From: Rhynchopus sp. YZ270_cl-10
Taxonomy: Eukaryota; Euglenozoa; Diplonemea; Diplonemida; Diplonemidae
Length of the DNA stretch: 64,000 nt
Assembly: GCA_964035575.1 (NCBI GenBank)
Contig: OZ037848.1
Location: forward strand, 682,001-746,000
Direction of reading: 5' to 3'
This document shows, in pieces, positions 32,013-42,718 of this stretch. The notes beneath the pieces are model-generated. The model had not been told where the DNA came from. It made no database searches and saw only the letters and a list, made by a program, of their open reading frames with translations. Numbering within the stretch: the stretch's first letter is position 1; the number at the start of each line of letters is the position of its first letter. The position numbers were made by a program, and so were the translations under genes.

Positions 32013-32549
32013 GTGGTGTGTTCCGGGGTATGGGATTTTACACATCTTCACACATCTTCACAACTCTTCACAACTTTTCACAAATTTTCACAAATTTTCA
32101 CAACATAATTTTGGCCATATTTTTGTGAAGAATTGTGAAGAGTTGTGAATAGTTGTGAAAAGTTGTGAAGAGTTGTGAATTGAAATGAAAATTTGGATGA
32201 AAAAAACACAGACGTTGTGAATATTTGTGAAGAGTTGTGAACAGTTGTGAAGAGATGTGAAGAGTTGTGAAGAGTTGTGAATTGGGAAAACCCCCCCTTT
32301 TTTTCTCCAATTCACAACTCTTCACAACTGTTCACAACTCTTCACAAATATTCACAACGTCTGTGTTTTTTTCATCCAAATTTTCATTTCAATTCACAAC
32401 TCTTCACAACTTTTCACAACTATTCACAACTCTTCACAATTCTTCACAAAAATATGGCCAAAATTATGTTGTGAAAATTTGTGAAAAGTTGTGAAGAGTT
32501 GTGAAGATGTGTGAAGATGTGTAAAATCCCATACCCCGGAACACACCAC
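32013..32549. repeat. Giant hairpin built of TTCACAACT-type units
   Basis: Left and right arms of roughly 245-270 bp are near-perfect inverse copies. Both outer ends read GTGGTGTGTTCCGGGGTATG, and the centre is a C-run/T-run loop at 32286-32306. Each arm is made of diverged tandem TTCACAACT / AGTTGTGAA units. Confidence 0.9.
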
Positions 32550-32729
32550 AACGAAAAAATAAAAAGCCCATGGTTGAAGCACGGGAGTACCATAGGGAAC
32601 TGGGTTGCTGACCACACCATCCAGGCTGTACCTCAATTTTTTTTTTGCCTGCGGCGCCATTTTCCCTTTTTTGCTCCGCAAAAAAGGGTTCGTAGAGTGA
32701 CTCTGTGTAAAAAGCTAGATTTTTACACC

Positions 32730-32776
32730 ATGGGTTTCCGCGCTGTATGCTTTATTAGCCCCCCCAGTAACATTTT
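32730..32776 (-). repeat. CTGGGGG-type transposon terminus
   Basis: Read on the minus strand, TACTGGGGGGGCTAATAAAG is followed by CATACAGCGCGGAAACCC. This closely matches the left end of the large element at 47100-47180. Only one end is recognisable here. Confidence 0.6.
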
Positions 32777-32925
32777 TGTTACGCCTGCGGCGTAACAAAA
32801 TGTTACAAAAAAATAAAATCCAAAAAATGAAAAAAGTAACAAAATGCAAAAATGTTATAAAAAAAATAAAAATCGCCGAAATAATTTATTTGTAACAATA
32901 ACATAATTTATACTATGAGGGTACT

Positions 32926-33003
32926 GTGACTTGAAATACAATCACCCCCTCTCGTGAACAGTGCACCTTTTTGGTGTACCGTTTGGTACAGGACCGGGTG
33001 CAC
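32926..33003 (+). repeat. Family A copy (3' truncated)
   Basis: It reads TGACTTGAAATACAATCACC, CCCTCTCGTGAACAGTGCAC and GGACCGGGTGCAC. It directly abuts the TIR element. Confidence 0.7.
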
Positions 33004-33040
33004 AGATAAAGAAATGTAAGGTTATAGGTAATAGTTAGTC

Positions 33041-33103
33041 ATTGATGCAGACACACCCTCCGACTGTCACTGTACGATGCCAGTCCTCCAATGAAGACAC
33101 AAT
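33041..33103 (+). repeat. Family D copy
   Basis: It reads TTGATGCAGACACACCCTCC, GACTGTCACTGTACGATGCC, then AGTCCTCCAATGAAGACACA. Confidence 0.65.
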
Positions 33104-33106
33104 AAA

Positions 33107-33193
33107 GTGAAGTAATTAATGCAGGCACACCTCCGACTGAACCACGTACAATGCCAGCCCCGGATGAAAACACAAATACCCTGCGGACAACAA
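33107..33193 (+). repeat. Family D copy (tandem with previous)
   Basis: It reads AGTAATTAATGCAGGCACAC, CTCCGACTGAACCACGTACA, ATGCCAGCCCCGGATG and AAATACCCTGCGGACAAC. Confidence 0.7.
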
Positions 33194-33213
33194 CAGAACA
33201 ATAAAGAAAGTAT

Positions 33214-33245
33214 ACTTGAAATACAAAGCCCTCTCGTGACAGTGT
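33214..33245 (+). repeat. Family A copy (5' part only)
   Basis: It reads ACTTGAAATACAAAGCCCTC then TCGTGACAGTGT. Confidence 0.6.
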
Positions 33246-33372
33246 AAAATAAAACAAGAACAAAAAAGGGGGAATGCAAGGGAAAGAAAACGCTAAAACA
33301 TAATTAAAAGGTAATACAGAAAAAGACCCCTTTTTCTCACAATACAAGAAGAAGAAAATAGAAGCGGGAGGT

Positions 33373-35077
33373 TCACAAAGTCGGAAATTTTTCAGAAGCA
33401 AAAAAAGCAAACAGAGCAACTACGATCCCCTCATTCTCACTCATCCAACTCAAGGCAAAACCACACCCCGCGGTTGACGCCGCCACAATCTCGAGACTCC
33501 CTCCCTCCTCTGTGGCAAAATCCCCTATTGCAAAACCCTTTAGCATGACGAAGCTTTTCAGGGCGCCACCTGTGTCTGGTGGTGGTGGTGATGATGCTTT
33601 TGATAGCCAATCCGGTTCAATCTCACCACCTGCGCCGTACTGTGGTCAGGAAGGAAGGTGCCCTAGGGGTTGCTATGTTGCGCACACCACCTCCACCGCC
33701 AGCATTACCCCTAACCGTCACCTTCTTCTTCTGCTCTTATCACAGAAACGTCCTTCTGGATCTATCTGATCTTACGGAAGGGTTTAAGGAGGGCTTCCGA
33801 CTGCCTAGACTTGCTGGATTGAAGACGAGGTTGGACAGCGGCGCACGCGACAGGCTCCCTGCATCTGGTGGTGGTGGTGGGGGTGGTGACGATGCGTTTG
33901 ATAGCCAATCCGGTTCAATCTCACCACCTGCGCCGCCTCCATACTGTGGTGAGCGGAAGGAAGGTGACCTAGGGGTTGCTATGTTGCGCACACCACCACC
34001 GCCGGCATTACCACTAATGTACACTGCATCGTCGGAGGGGTGCTGCGAAAACGGAGAAAACGCGGCTCGATCATGGTTTGCATGTTGCGCATCGCGGAGG
34101 CTTTGTAATTCTCGGTTTGCGGCTGCCAGATCTGCTTGCATTTGGGTCATGATAGCGTCTGTCTGTTTTGTGATGGCGTGGATTTGTCGTGTTTCTGGGA
34201 GTGTCTCGATGAATTGTTTGCAGCGTTGTTCTGCGCTGCGTACTGCGTTTTCTGCTTCTTCACGAACCTCCTGGAGGAGTGCGTTGTAGTGCTGGGAGTT
34301 TAAGGTGTTCTGCAGCTGTGTGTCGTGCAGGTCTTGTTTGAGGCGTTCTACCTCGCCAAATAGTTGTTCATTTGCGGCACGACCTAGGTGTTCCTGGCCA
34401 CGAAGCTGTTCCAGCTGTTTGATGGCACCTTGCATGTCGTGTTCGACAGCCTGCTTTGCACGGACCATGTTCAAGAGGGTTTCTCTGGTAGCTGGGTCAC
34501 CTTCGTCGGTGCGGACCACTGCATGGCGGGTTTCCATTGCCGCGCGGCGCCATTCGTGGCATTGGCGGCGTAATTCTTTGTTTTCCTGCCGCATTTCTCG
34601 TACCTCCGCTTGGTCACGTTGTCTGGGTTGTACTGCGTCGCGTAGGCGTTGTGCTCGCATGGGTGCGGAGTCGTGCATGCTGCGTTCTTCGAGGAGACGG
34701 TGTTCCAGATCTGCTTTATCCGATTCCAATCTCGCCAGCGCCGAGTCTGCTCCGTGCCGTCGTTCTTGTTCTCTTAAGGTCCGTGTTTGAAGGTATCGCA
34801 CCAACCCTGTGTTCTCTCTGGTTAGCAGCATAATCTGCTTCTCCAGCTTCTGCAGTCTGCCCCGCGCCTGCTGAAACTTTCCAACGATGAGGTTCGCCTG
34901 CGAAATACTTTGGCTATCCAACGGCTCTGCCCCAGGGCCGAGCACGGACACATTGGGAAGGTGCTGCCGTGGTGACGCACGGTGGTGTCTCGGACTGCTC
35001 TGCCGATGATGCGACGGACGCGATGAGGCGCGGGAGTGCGGAGGGTAGGTCGGGTACACGTGGTTTCTTCGTGCCAT
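33373..35077 (-). CDS. Coiled-coil protein with possible C-terminal membrane anchor, two exons
   Basis: Unrecognised family. Exon 1 (35077-33776, 434 codons) encodes a basic, histidine/serine-rich N-terminus, a long coiled coil (about residues 60-330) and a proline/glycine-rich linker. A GTAAGA donor after KPSLNPS and an ACCACAG acceptor join it in phase 0 to exon 2 (33639-33373). That exon encodes YGAGGEIEPDWLSKASSPPP and ends with a hydrophobic segment around GIVVALFAFFASEKFPTL. The total is 522 residues. If exon 1 is not spliced, the frame ends 12 codons later at 33740, giving 445 residues. A block of about 150 bp around the exon 2 acceptor is a diverged duplicate of sequence inside exon 1, so both terminal forms share related sequence. 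The spliced model is inferred only from signals and frame. Confidence 0.6.
33565..34015. repeat. Diverged direct duplication within a gene
   Basis: About 150 bp at 33570-33715 reappears at 33868-34015. Shared blocks include GATAGCCAATCCGGTTCAAT, CTCACCACCTGCGCCG and GGGGTTGCTATGTTGCGCAC. It spans the end of exon 1 coding sequence and the exon 2 acceptor of the coiled-coil gene. Confidence 0.9.
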
Positions 35078-35114
35078 AGTTCGAGAGGGGGGAAGGGGAT
35101 GGGGGTGGGGGTAC
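35078..35114 (-). promoter_or_regulatory. Pyrimidine-rich leader of the coiled-coil gene
   Basis: On the coding strand this is CCCCCACCCCCATCCCCTTC, then CCCCCCTCTCGAAC immediately before the ATG. Confidence 0.4.
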
Positions 35115-36075
35115 TGCAGTAGTTAATGAAAAACATTCTTTATAAAAAGCGATTAATAAATGAGAAACGGCAGTACGGAACAACCTCATACATCAACACA
35201 AAATGAAGAGCACCTCTTTGGTGTGCTGACCAGAACACCGTTGGGTGGAGCCTACAGAAGGGGAAAAAAGGGAGGTGAGAGTGGGGTGTTGGGCTGGATC
35301 GCCTATGTGTCCGCCTCTTTTTTGCAGACACAACTCGATTCGCAAAAAGACAAATGAAGAAATGAAGGGGGCTGAGAGCTTTTACAGTGGGGTGGGGGAT
35401 AAGAAGAATAGAAAGAGAATTTGAGAGCAAAACATTTCACCGTTTCATCGGATGTAACACACACGGTTTTTTCGTCGGGGTTGTCCGAACCCCAGAGAGC
35501 ACTTCATTGTCATGCATAGGGCCTCACTGTGCTAGGTTGTACGCCGGTGCATAATCATTTCCCCATATCCAGAACGGGAGAGATCGTATCGCGTAGAGAA
35601 GTTAACAAAGAGAAACGTTTGCAAAGAAGTAACCTTCATGCTTCCTATACCAAATGCAGTACAGAAACTACAGAAATCGTTGATTTGCCCTTTGTTCTCG
35701 ATTGGATGTGCCTTCTCTCGTACAACACATCTGTTACCACTATCGGTATCGTACAGGAATATGCCGGAAAAAGAGAACGCCAAAGATGCTACCTAAACTT
35801 CACATTGCTTTTGGCCAACCTTTTCCAAAGAAGAAATCGTTTGGGACGACCGAAAGCCTTCCTCTCTGCTTAGGGTTGTCACCTCAAAGCAAAAAAATAA
35901 AGGTTGACTTGAAATGCAACACCCTCTCGTGAGAGTATATCTTTAAAAAAAAACCTGTCCCGCATCCTCTGACTCGTCCTGAGACGGAACACTATCTCTT
36001 CGGATATAAGGTTGTTCACGAAACACTCAATTTTGAGTTCGCCACTAAGGGTTCCTCCACTCCCACTGCAACCCT
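35115..36075. other. Intergenic, repeat-bearing
   Basis: Holds a family B-like remnant at about 35416-35500 (GTTGTCCGAACCCC hairpin piece) and a short family A copy. A minus frame at 35879-36082 overlaps the insulysin stop codon; it looks partly protein-like (GELKIECFVNNLISEEIVFR) but has no independent support. Confidence 0.45.
35904..35945 (+). repeat. Family A copy (5' part only)
   Basis: It reads TTGACTTGAAATGCAACACC then CTCTCGTGAGAGTATATC. Confidence 0.6.
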
Positions 36076-39000
36076 TCACCATGAGAGTTCATCTGAATCT
36101 GAATCTGAGTCCATCCCTGCCTCCGTCGCGCACTCCAGCACCGTGCTGTGTGAGGTAAACGCTGCGGTCGATGTCACGAGAAGGAAGTCAAGGGGGGCAA
36201 CGGGGAGCACACGCCCTGCAGCTGCATGAGGAAGCGAGCCGCGTGTCGGTGCGGGGAGGGTCATATGCGTGAGGCCGTACTGGGCATGTGTACCTCCAGC
36301 ACCTCCACCCTGCCCCAACGGCGCAACAATCGGCGACACTGTAGACACAGAGTACGCCACACCCCCCAGCAGGCGGCCCAGCCCCTTCGGAACCGTCTCC
36401 ACTGCCAACACGTCAAGCGCGCCCCGCACCGCCACACGCCTTGCAGACGCACACCCACGCAGGTCCGCACTCCTGCACGCATCGTAGATGCCGCCCCACT
36501 CCGTCACGTGGCCCTTCCGCTCCCCCTCGCGTTCGCCCATGTCGAGCTGCTCTGCGGCGCGTGCCTGTGCGTTATGCAGTGCCTCCGTGCACACAGCCTC
36601 GCCAATAGAGTCGTCCTGCGCTAGACCTGAGACGCCATCAACAAAGACGCGAAGGAAGCTGAGCAGCTCTGTGGCCTCGAAGAGAGAGGACGTGGCATAG
36701 AGGACGCAGGCGGTGCACTGTGGGGTGGGAATGAAGTGACGTTGATGGTGCAAATGACTCTGGACTGGAAAAGAAAGAAAAAAAAGAAAAATTTGGCTTG
36801 AAATACAACTAGCCCTCTCGTGAACAGTGTGCCTTTAGTACAATGACCGTACCAGGGGTGGACCCCCAACCGTGCAGTCCTACAATCCATTTTGAGGTTG
36901 ACACCTGATATGCTCTCCCGCTTCAAAGAAAAGTTTTTAAAAATAACCTAAGCCTCTCGTGCTCAGTCACCTTGATGACAATCGTTATGAAACATGCTGG
37001 GGTGTGGGGTTGGTGTGGTACATACGGAATCGTAGCAAGTGTACTCCGCACCAACATCGACCTTGACTGTGTGCTGCGGGGCGAGTTGGAGGACGCTGTG
37101 TGGAAGATAGGTACAGGAGGCTAATGAAAAAAGTGGTTAAAAAGAACAAAATTGGTTGGTTCTCTCTGTATTGCTTTGGCTTTTGCTTTTTTTCCGAAAG
37201 CATTTTTTTGCTTGCTGTTCAGATGCTACATACCCAATACGAAGATACTCCGCAAGAACGCGTGTGAAGGCACACTGCTCAACCTCAGTCCATCCTCGGT
37301 TCAACAAGAAGCACAGCTGTCGTGTTGTGTTTTTTTATAGTCCATTTCGATAATTTTGACAAATGTATGACCACGCTTCCCGACGTAATTTTCTTAATTC
37401 TAAAAAGTCTTCGTTTCATCACCCTCTTTATTTTTCCACTTTTCCCCTCTGATCTATTTCTCCCATCCCCCCTGTTCCCCTACAAACACCATACCTCCAT
37501 CACTGCCACTGACGGCTCACCACGTAGGCCCTCCTGTGGAGGGGTGTACAGGATGTGCACTGTTGGGCTCCGCCGGCCTGCCTTACGTTGCTTCTGCGCT
37601 GCAGGCACACTACTACCTACACCACCACCGCCACCCCCATCTCCAAACCCCACATCAAACGGACTAGACTGCGCACTCCCACACCCTCCGTTACTGCGTA
37701 CCAACGTTGCTGTGGGTCGCCTTTTGGGGTTGCTTCCTTGCATTTTGCTTCCTTGCATTGCGACTGGGGGAACCAATCTCGTTTGCGTCTGCCTCAACTT
37801 TGGATCATGCAGCGGGATACCCGAGAGTGCGTGCGGAGAGTCCGGCATTTGCCGGGCCAATTCATACAGCGTGGGGAAGAAGGTTTGGACAAGCGAGTCT
37901 GCTACGGCCCTGCAGTGTATCATATGCTGCGACGGCCCGCACACTGCAACGTCTATATGCGAAGGACACAGCAGCACTATCGGAAGCAGACCCCGCAAAT
38001 CGGAGAACTTCAATTCGCTCAGACACTGCATCAGAGACCCTGCGGAGTGTGGACTCTCTCCTGCCAGCAAATGCCGCCCCTTCATCTGCGCATTCAACAC
38101 CGGCTGCTCTGGAACCGCATTGTCAAATAAAATTTGCGTCCCTGCCTGCGCCCTACACGTCACAAAATACCCTGGTATATTCAAACTCCCTCCATACCCA
38201 TTAGGATTTGTACACCAGGTTTGGAGAATCGAGGATAAACGAGAGAACGCTGCCTCCACGAAGACTGGTAAAACCGGGGCCAATCCGTGGCATACAATTT
38301 CCAACCGACATTGTGAATCCGACGCGACTCTCACGACAAATGTAGCACCATGTTGCACCGCATCTTGGCAGAAGCTGTTTAACTCTGCCTGCAGCAGTTC
38401 TACTACCAAATAGAGTGTTGCGCTGCATGCTGCTGATGCACGACACATGGGATATGTCATATACACCCGACACATCCCTTCTATCGAACTCTGATATGCC
38501 TTCAAAGAGCGTGCATTAAGCTGCCTTAACGCCTCTGCAGACGCCACATGGTTTGGGTGCTGCGGCGGACGCCCCGTATTAGGTGAAGAAATCGTCGGCG
38601 AATTTACATTTGGAGTCGCAGCTGCTACCTCCCCATCTCGCTCCCCCTGTTGCAACTCATAATACGAAACCTGCACCGGAGGGTCCGCTGTGCACGACAC
38701 AAAGTATTTCTTGACCAATACCCCCGAAGATGAAACCTTCTGCTTCACCCTTTTCTTCAACTTTGCAAAAAAATCGGTTGATGCCGAAGGCAGACTAGGA
38801 GACTCCAACATCGCCCCTTTCGGAATCCAGTCAACCATAGGAAGGGGTGGGGCACGCATTAATGCGGGATATACTGAAAGAATGGGGTGTTCCTTGACCT
38901 TGGTTTCGCCACATCCTGCGTCTGTCCACGCAGCTAGAACGTCGGCATCGATGTGTGTCACACCGTACTGCACTTCGTAGCCCCACACTGATTCAAACTC

Positions 39001-40785
39001 TAATGTAGGTTCGGCGTGTGTCGCTGAGCTGTGAATGACTATCATGTTCTCTGGTGCAATCATATCTAGCGCCAACTGCATTTCTTCAGGTTTGTATTCC
39101 ACGAAGCTGTGTGCGGCCTCCAGGACATGAGAAGGATGTTTCAAGAATTGGAGCGCAGCAGCGAGCTGCGTTGCATCTGCAGGGGTTGCTGTCAAAACGT
39201 AATGCAGTTGTACTACCTGCCGCATGCCTTCCCAATATTCCTGCGCATGCTCCCGCAGAGCGTCTCTGAACAGCGCCAATCCTCGCAAGAAAAGCACCAT
39301 AACCGTCTCCAAATCATTATCCCCCGCTTCCGTCAAAGAAATGGTCATTGTCAACAACGTCCAATGTTTTCCTCGATGTTCTATACAGGTTTCCCCTTCC
39401 ATTGCTAGGCCAGCGTGGTTGAGGATACTCAAAATCGAGCCTTCTTTGACGCTCTGGAGGTAATGGCTTACGAGCTGTAAGGTGTTTCCTTCGTAGTCTG
39501 CGAGACCAATTCCGTTGATCGGAAAGGCGAACATAACGGTTGGGGCAGGGGCGATCTCTGCATGGGTGGTGGTAGCCGGGCTTGCGTTGCCTTCACAAAG
39601 CTTTACATGAAGGAGCACCGGGAGGAGCTGCTCTGGGAACAACGGTTCCGAGGAGGGGCTGAGGTCGTGCTCGGAGGAGGAGCTGAAGAGGTCATAAAAA
39701 TCGCTTTTTTGTCTGGCCCGCGTGTCCGCCCCAGGAAGGGTTGTGGAGGAGGCAACAGACCGCTGTGCAGCAACAACACTGCTCACACCCCCATCAGAGA
39801 ATAGGACCGCCTCCGGAGACCCCAACGACATCCCATCCGCAACCCTCTCAGCGACCTGCATTGCACGGAACCTCCGTCTTCTCCCTTCCAAGACAGGGTC
39901 GCGTAAGATGCATGACAGCCCTTCCAGAAGCATTGCTTCAAACTCTTCTTGATTCAATAAAGGTGGAGTGTTGACGTCTGCATCATTGGACACAGGGTTG
40001 GCTGAAGGACGGAGGGGTTTCTCTTGGGTTTGGTTTTTGTGTTTCACGGAGAAGAATGTGGCGCAGACACTAATATTTTGGGCATAAAAATGAGAGGATA
40101 TCCACGTAGCTGCGCGGTCCCGGAGAGCGGGTATAGGGAGGGTTGTCAGGGTCTCCTCATTTCCGAATCCAAAGGAGCGGAGAGGATGCGCTGGGTTCGC
40201 CAAATCTCGGAGAAGCTGCCAGACCCGGAATTTTTCGTTTGGGATGTTCGCTTGGTGTTCCTTCTCTATGAGCGCGATTTCACGCTCAAAACAGCCCTCA
40301 GAAAGCAATGGACGAGCCAACGCATCGCCTATCACATCCAACGCTGTTGCCAGCAAATCCGGCGCCACCTCGATTGTTATACTAATAGATTCATTTGTAG
40401 TAGCCTTCGTAACCCTTCCCCCCCTTTGCGCGCATATCCGACGTAAATAGTTTTCTTCAGGATACTTCGCAGAACCAAGAAAAAGCATGTGTTCTACAAG
40501 ATGGGCTAGACCTTTAACCTCTTCGGGATCCTGAAGCTGTCCGACACCGATGCAGATCGCAAGGCATATCAGTTGCCTATCTACAGCGTCCTGTGCAGTG
40601 CGGGTATTAGAGACATCAACAGAAACCATTTCTTCAACTAATGCACAGCGGATACGGTTTGGAAGCTCAAAGTGCCAGGCATTTCGAAGCGGGGTGGACA
40701 CAGAATAGCACGCATCCTCCTGCAAGCTAGGATCAAAGTGAGACTCGGTGTGATAAGGAGACGGGGGCGAAGGTAATGGGGTCAT
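36076..40785 (-). CDS. Insulysin-like M16 metallopeptidase, four exons
   Basis: A zinc peptidase of the insulin-degrading-enzyme type, with N- and C-terminal M16 halves forming a closed chamber that degrades short peptides. Exons are 40785-37495, 37316-37234, 37095-37026 and 36717-36076, giving 1361 residues. Donors are GTATGG, GTATGT and GTATGT, and all acceptors end ACAG. The inverted zinc motif His95-Leu-Val-Glu98-His99 is followed by ENYLRR and EREIALIEKEH, with Glu175 as the likely third ligand. The small exons carry the C-terminal M16 segment (ELCFLLNRGWTEVEQCAFTR, then LAEYLRIG), which corresponds to the 'F..LRTKEQLGY' region of insulysins. Joining restores this homology, which the first frame alone (ending at 37480) lacks. 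The protein is longer than the usual ~1000 residues because of low-complexity inserts, for example around residues 325-390 and 1000-1080. The acidic SDSDSDE end is unusual. The longest intron holds family A and C copies. Confidence 0.85.
36793..36909 (+). repeat. Family A copy inside insulysin intron 3
   Basis: Near complete. It reads TTGGCTTGAAATACAACTAG, CCCTCTCGTGAACAGTGTGC, the GGTGGACCCCCAACC box, then TCCTACAATCCATTTTGAGG. Confidence 0.8.
36931..36973 (+). repeat. Family C copy inside insulysin intron 3
   Basis: It reads AAGTTTTTAAAAATAACCTA then AGCCTCTCGTGCTCAGTCAC. It lies 20 bp after a family A copy; the A-then-C order is the same strand sense. Confidence 0.75.
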
Positions 40786-40795
40786 TGTGTTAAAA

Positions 40796-40826
40796 GAGGG
40801 GAAAGGAGAGGGGGAAAAAACCCCCC
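40796..40826 (-). promoter_or_regulatory. Pyrimidine-rich leader of the insulysin gene
   Basis: On the coding strand this is GGGGTTTTTTCCCCCTCTCC then TTTCCCCTC, about ten bases upstream of the ATG. Confidence 0.35.
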
Positions 40827-40985
40827 CAGTAAGTTGTTAGCGAATGCCGCTGTTTGTTTTTAGCTATTTTGTCGGTAGGGGTCCATGAGAGGCGTTGCTT
40901 CAGGGGGTGTGTGTTTGTTTTCGTGTGGTTTTTTTAAATTCTGAGGTGGTGATAATGGAGGAATATTGTTAGAAGCAAAACAAAG

Positions 40986-41030
40986 AAAAGTTTATAAGAT
41001 GAACCTAAGCCTCTCGCGCTTAGTCACCTT
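40986..41030 (+). repeat. Family C copy (reference)
   Basis: Reference for family C. It reads GAAAAGTTTATAAGATGAAC, then CTAAGC, loop CTCTCGC, GCTTAG, then TCACCTTG. About 14 copies occur in the window, all in plus orientation. The 6-bp stem CTAAGC/GCTTAG is preserved in the good copies, and the loop core CTCTCGTG is the most constant part. It is found between genes and in introns of MNS1, PKA and insulysin. Confidence 0.8.
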
Positions 41031-41550
41031 GTCACACCGACAAAAAAGAAGAAAAACTGATATGAACCTAAGAAACAAATACGTACAGCACGGTGAAAAA
41101 CTAGGACATGGTATGAGGAGGATGAGGAGTGGGTGGTGGATGTGCTTGCAATAAAAAGGTGCAGGCTGTGGCAATAGAAGTGGATGGATCACAGCTTGCA
41201 GGTAGGTGGCTAGGATAGGAGGCAAGCTGAATAGATACTAGGGTGTGTGTGCGGGAAGGTTCTTTTATGAAATTTGAGGAAATTTCGTTTGCTTTTTTTT
41301 TAAATATTTTTCCTTCGCAACACAGAGACGGTGTCTGTTTTTTTGTCTGCTTGCTGTATTATTTTTTTTGTCGTTTTTTTTGTTTATTATCATTCTTTTA
41401 GAAAAAGGAAAAACGGAGAAGAAAAATTACCAAATGGATCACGGGATAACGAGATTTTACATCATGTAGCATGTTTTGTTTTGAAGGGAGGGAGAGAAAG
41501 ACATATCATGCGCACTCAGAAGAAAAGGGAATCACAAAAAGAAAAGAAAA

Positions 41551-41592
41551 GAAAATTTGAAAGATGAATGTGCTTCTTGAGCACACACATCT
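41551..41592 (+). repeat. Family E hairpin copy (reference)
   Basis: It reads GAAAATTTGAAAGATGAATG, then TGTGC, loop TTCTTGA, GCACA, CACATCT. Family E shares the GAAAAGTTGAAAGATGAA lead of families B and C but has a different stem. Some copies continue into TTTTACCACTATCGTTATCG and GCTGGAACAC. Confidence 0.65.
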
Positions 41593-41828
41593 AAAAAAAA
41601 AAATAAACACACAACGCATATCAAAATCGCAACGTGTATTAGCCATTCCACTTTTGTTTCGGTTTTATTTTTATCGGGTTTATTCCACCGGATTTTGACC
41701 CAGAGTTTGGCGGTGTTTGGGCTGGGCTACGGGCCAAATCTGGTGGTTATCATGGTGTCTCTGACCCCTAGCTATTTCATAGCATGTTCGGTGTTTTTGG
41801 GGTAATATCATAAACACCATAATTAGTG

Positions 41829-41932
41829 TACAGTTGGACAAGTAATATTGGCGACCAAAAAAAGTCGCCAATTGCAAGAAAAACCCCCAAAAATCCGCAA
41901 ATATTTTTTGGTTGGTTTCTTGTCCCGCTGTA
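41829..41932. mobile_element. 104-bp TA-flanked MITE
   Basis: Ends read TACAGTTGGACAAG and, inverted, TACAGCGGGACAAGAAACC. The interior GGCGACCAAAAAAAGTCGCC is itself a palindrome. Its size and TACAG ends match the MITE at 8161 although the interior differs. Tc1/mariner-type by its TA edges. Confidence 0.75.
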
Positions 41933-42189
41933 TTTCTATTAATCGCATCAAATCGATGACTTTGATTAATATCCTCACTTCATGTTCTCTCTCCCTCCCC
42001 CCCGTTAAAATGAATGAAGACAACAATTTTTTTTTTAGAGTATTTTCTACTACACGTTGGTTATTCACACAGAGAAAATACACGCTAAAAAAAGTTGACT
42101 TAGCCCGCGCTAAAAAAGAGGGGTAATAAAACTGAAAGGTAGGGGAGGGGATAGAGCACAGAAAAAATCAGGTGAACAAGAGTTGGTGG

Positions 42190-42230
42190 AGATGAACCTA
42201 AGCCTTGCTGAAAGAGCAGCTCAGTCACCA
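42190..42230 (+). repeat. Family C copy with longer loop
   Basis: It reads GATGAACCTAAGCCTTGCTG then AAAGAGCAGCTCAGTCACC. A second pairing GCTG/CAGC appears inside. Confidence 0.6.
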
Positions 42231-42689
42231 AGAAAGATAACCTAAAGGGGGAGTGGCCCCCTCAGTGGGGTGTTGAAGGTGTGTGAAGGTGACTAACTGT
42301 GCACATTTCACACATCTTTCAACAAAAGATATGTGACAGCACATGCTCTGTTCCCTAAAAAGGAATGCTAAAAAGTTTTCAAAAATAAAATAAAAATGAA
42401 AACGAAAAGCGTCCAAACCCCCAACTCTGTATTACAACAAGTTATCACAATTAAAAAAAAAAAGGAAAAGGAAAAGGAAAAGAGAGGAACTTAAACAACG
42501 CGGAAGGCGTATTTTTTTGTTTTTGTTTTTTTTAATTTTTGAGCCAGCCGGTTTGAGGCTGGCAAATCAGGTGTACATTTTTTTTCTTCTTTTTTTGTGT
42601 CGACAATTTTTTTTTTTTTGATAAATTGTTAGAGTAGTAGAGCTGCTACACAAGCAGTCTGCACTGTCCAGGTTTCGCTCTCACGGGAA

Positions 42690-42718
42690 GGCCTCTTTTA
42701 AAAAAGAGGCTTTTTTTT
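42690..42718 (+). terminator. Hairpin followed by T run
   Basis: GCCTCTTTT pairs with AAAAGAGGC and is followed by eight T residues. The preceding 70 bp starts GATAAATTGTTAGAGTAGTA, similar to sequence at 61279. This could be the end of a small Pol III transcript. No promoter boxes are certain. Confidence 0.3.

Larger units (their letters stand above)
31872..32923. mobile_element. 1.05-kb TIR element containing a large foldback
   Basis: Ends are TACCCTCATAGTA followed by AT-rich TIR sequence. The interior has many GTAACA/TGTTAC motifs on both flanks, a 0.53-kb foldback (32013-32549) and, next to it, a terminus of the CTGGGGG family at 32730-32776. No coding region exists. TA at both edges could be a target duplication. 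The structure suggests several insertions into one another. Confidence 0.65.

Noticed and set aside
35879-36082. Minus frame overlapping the insulysin stop codon
   Set aside because: It could be a downstream exon, but no convincing acceptor in the right phase was found and the insulysin frame already ends normally.
40818-40835. CCCCCCCAGTAA next to the insulysin leader as a transposon end
   Set aside because: No matching inverted partner was found; it probably belongs to the C-rich leader.
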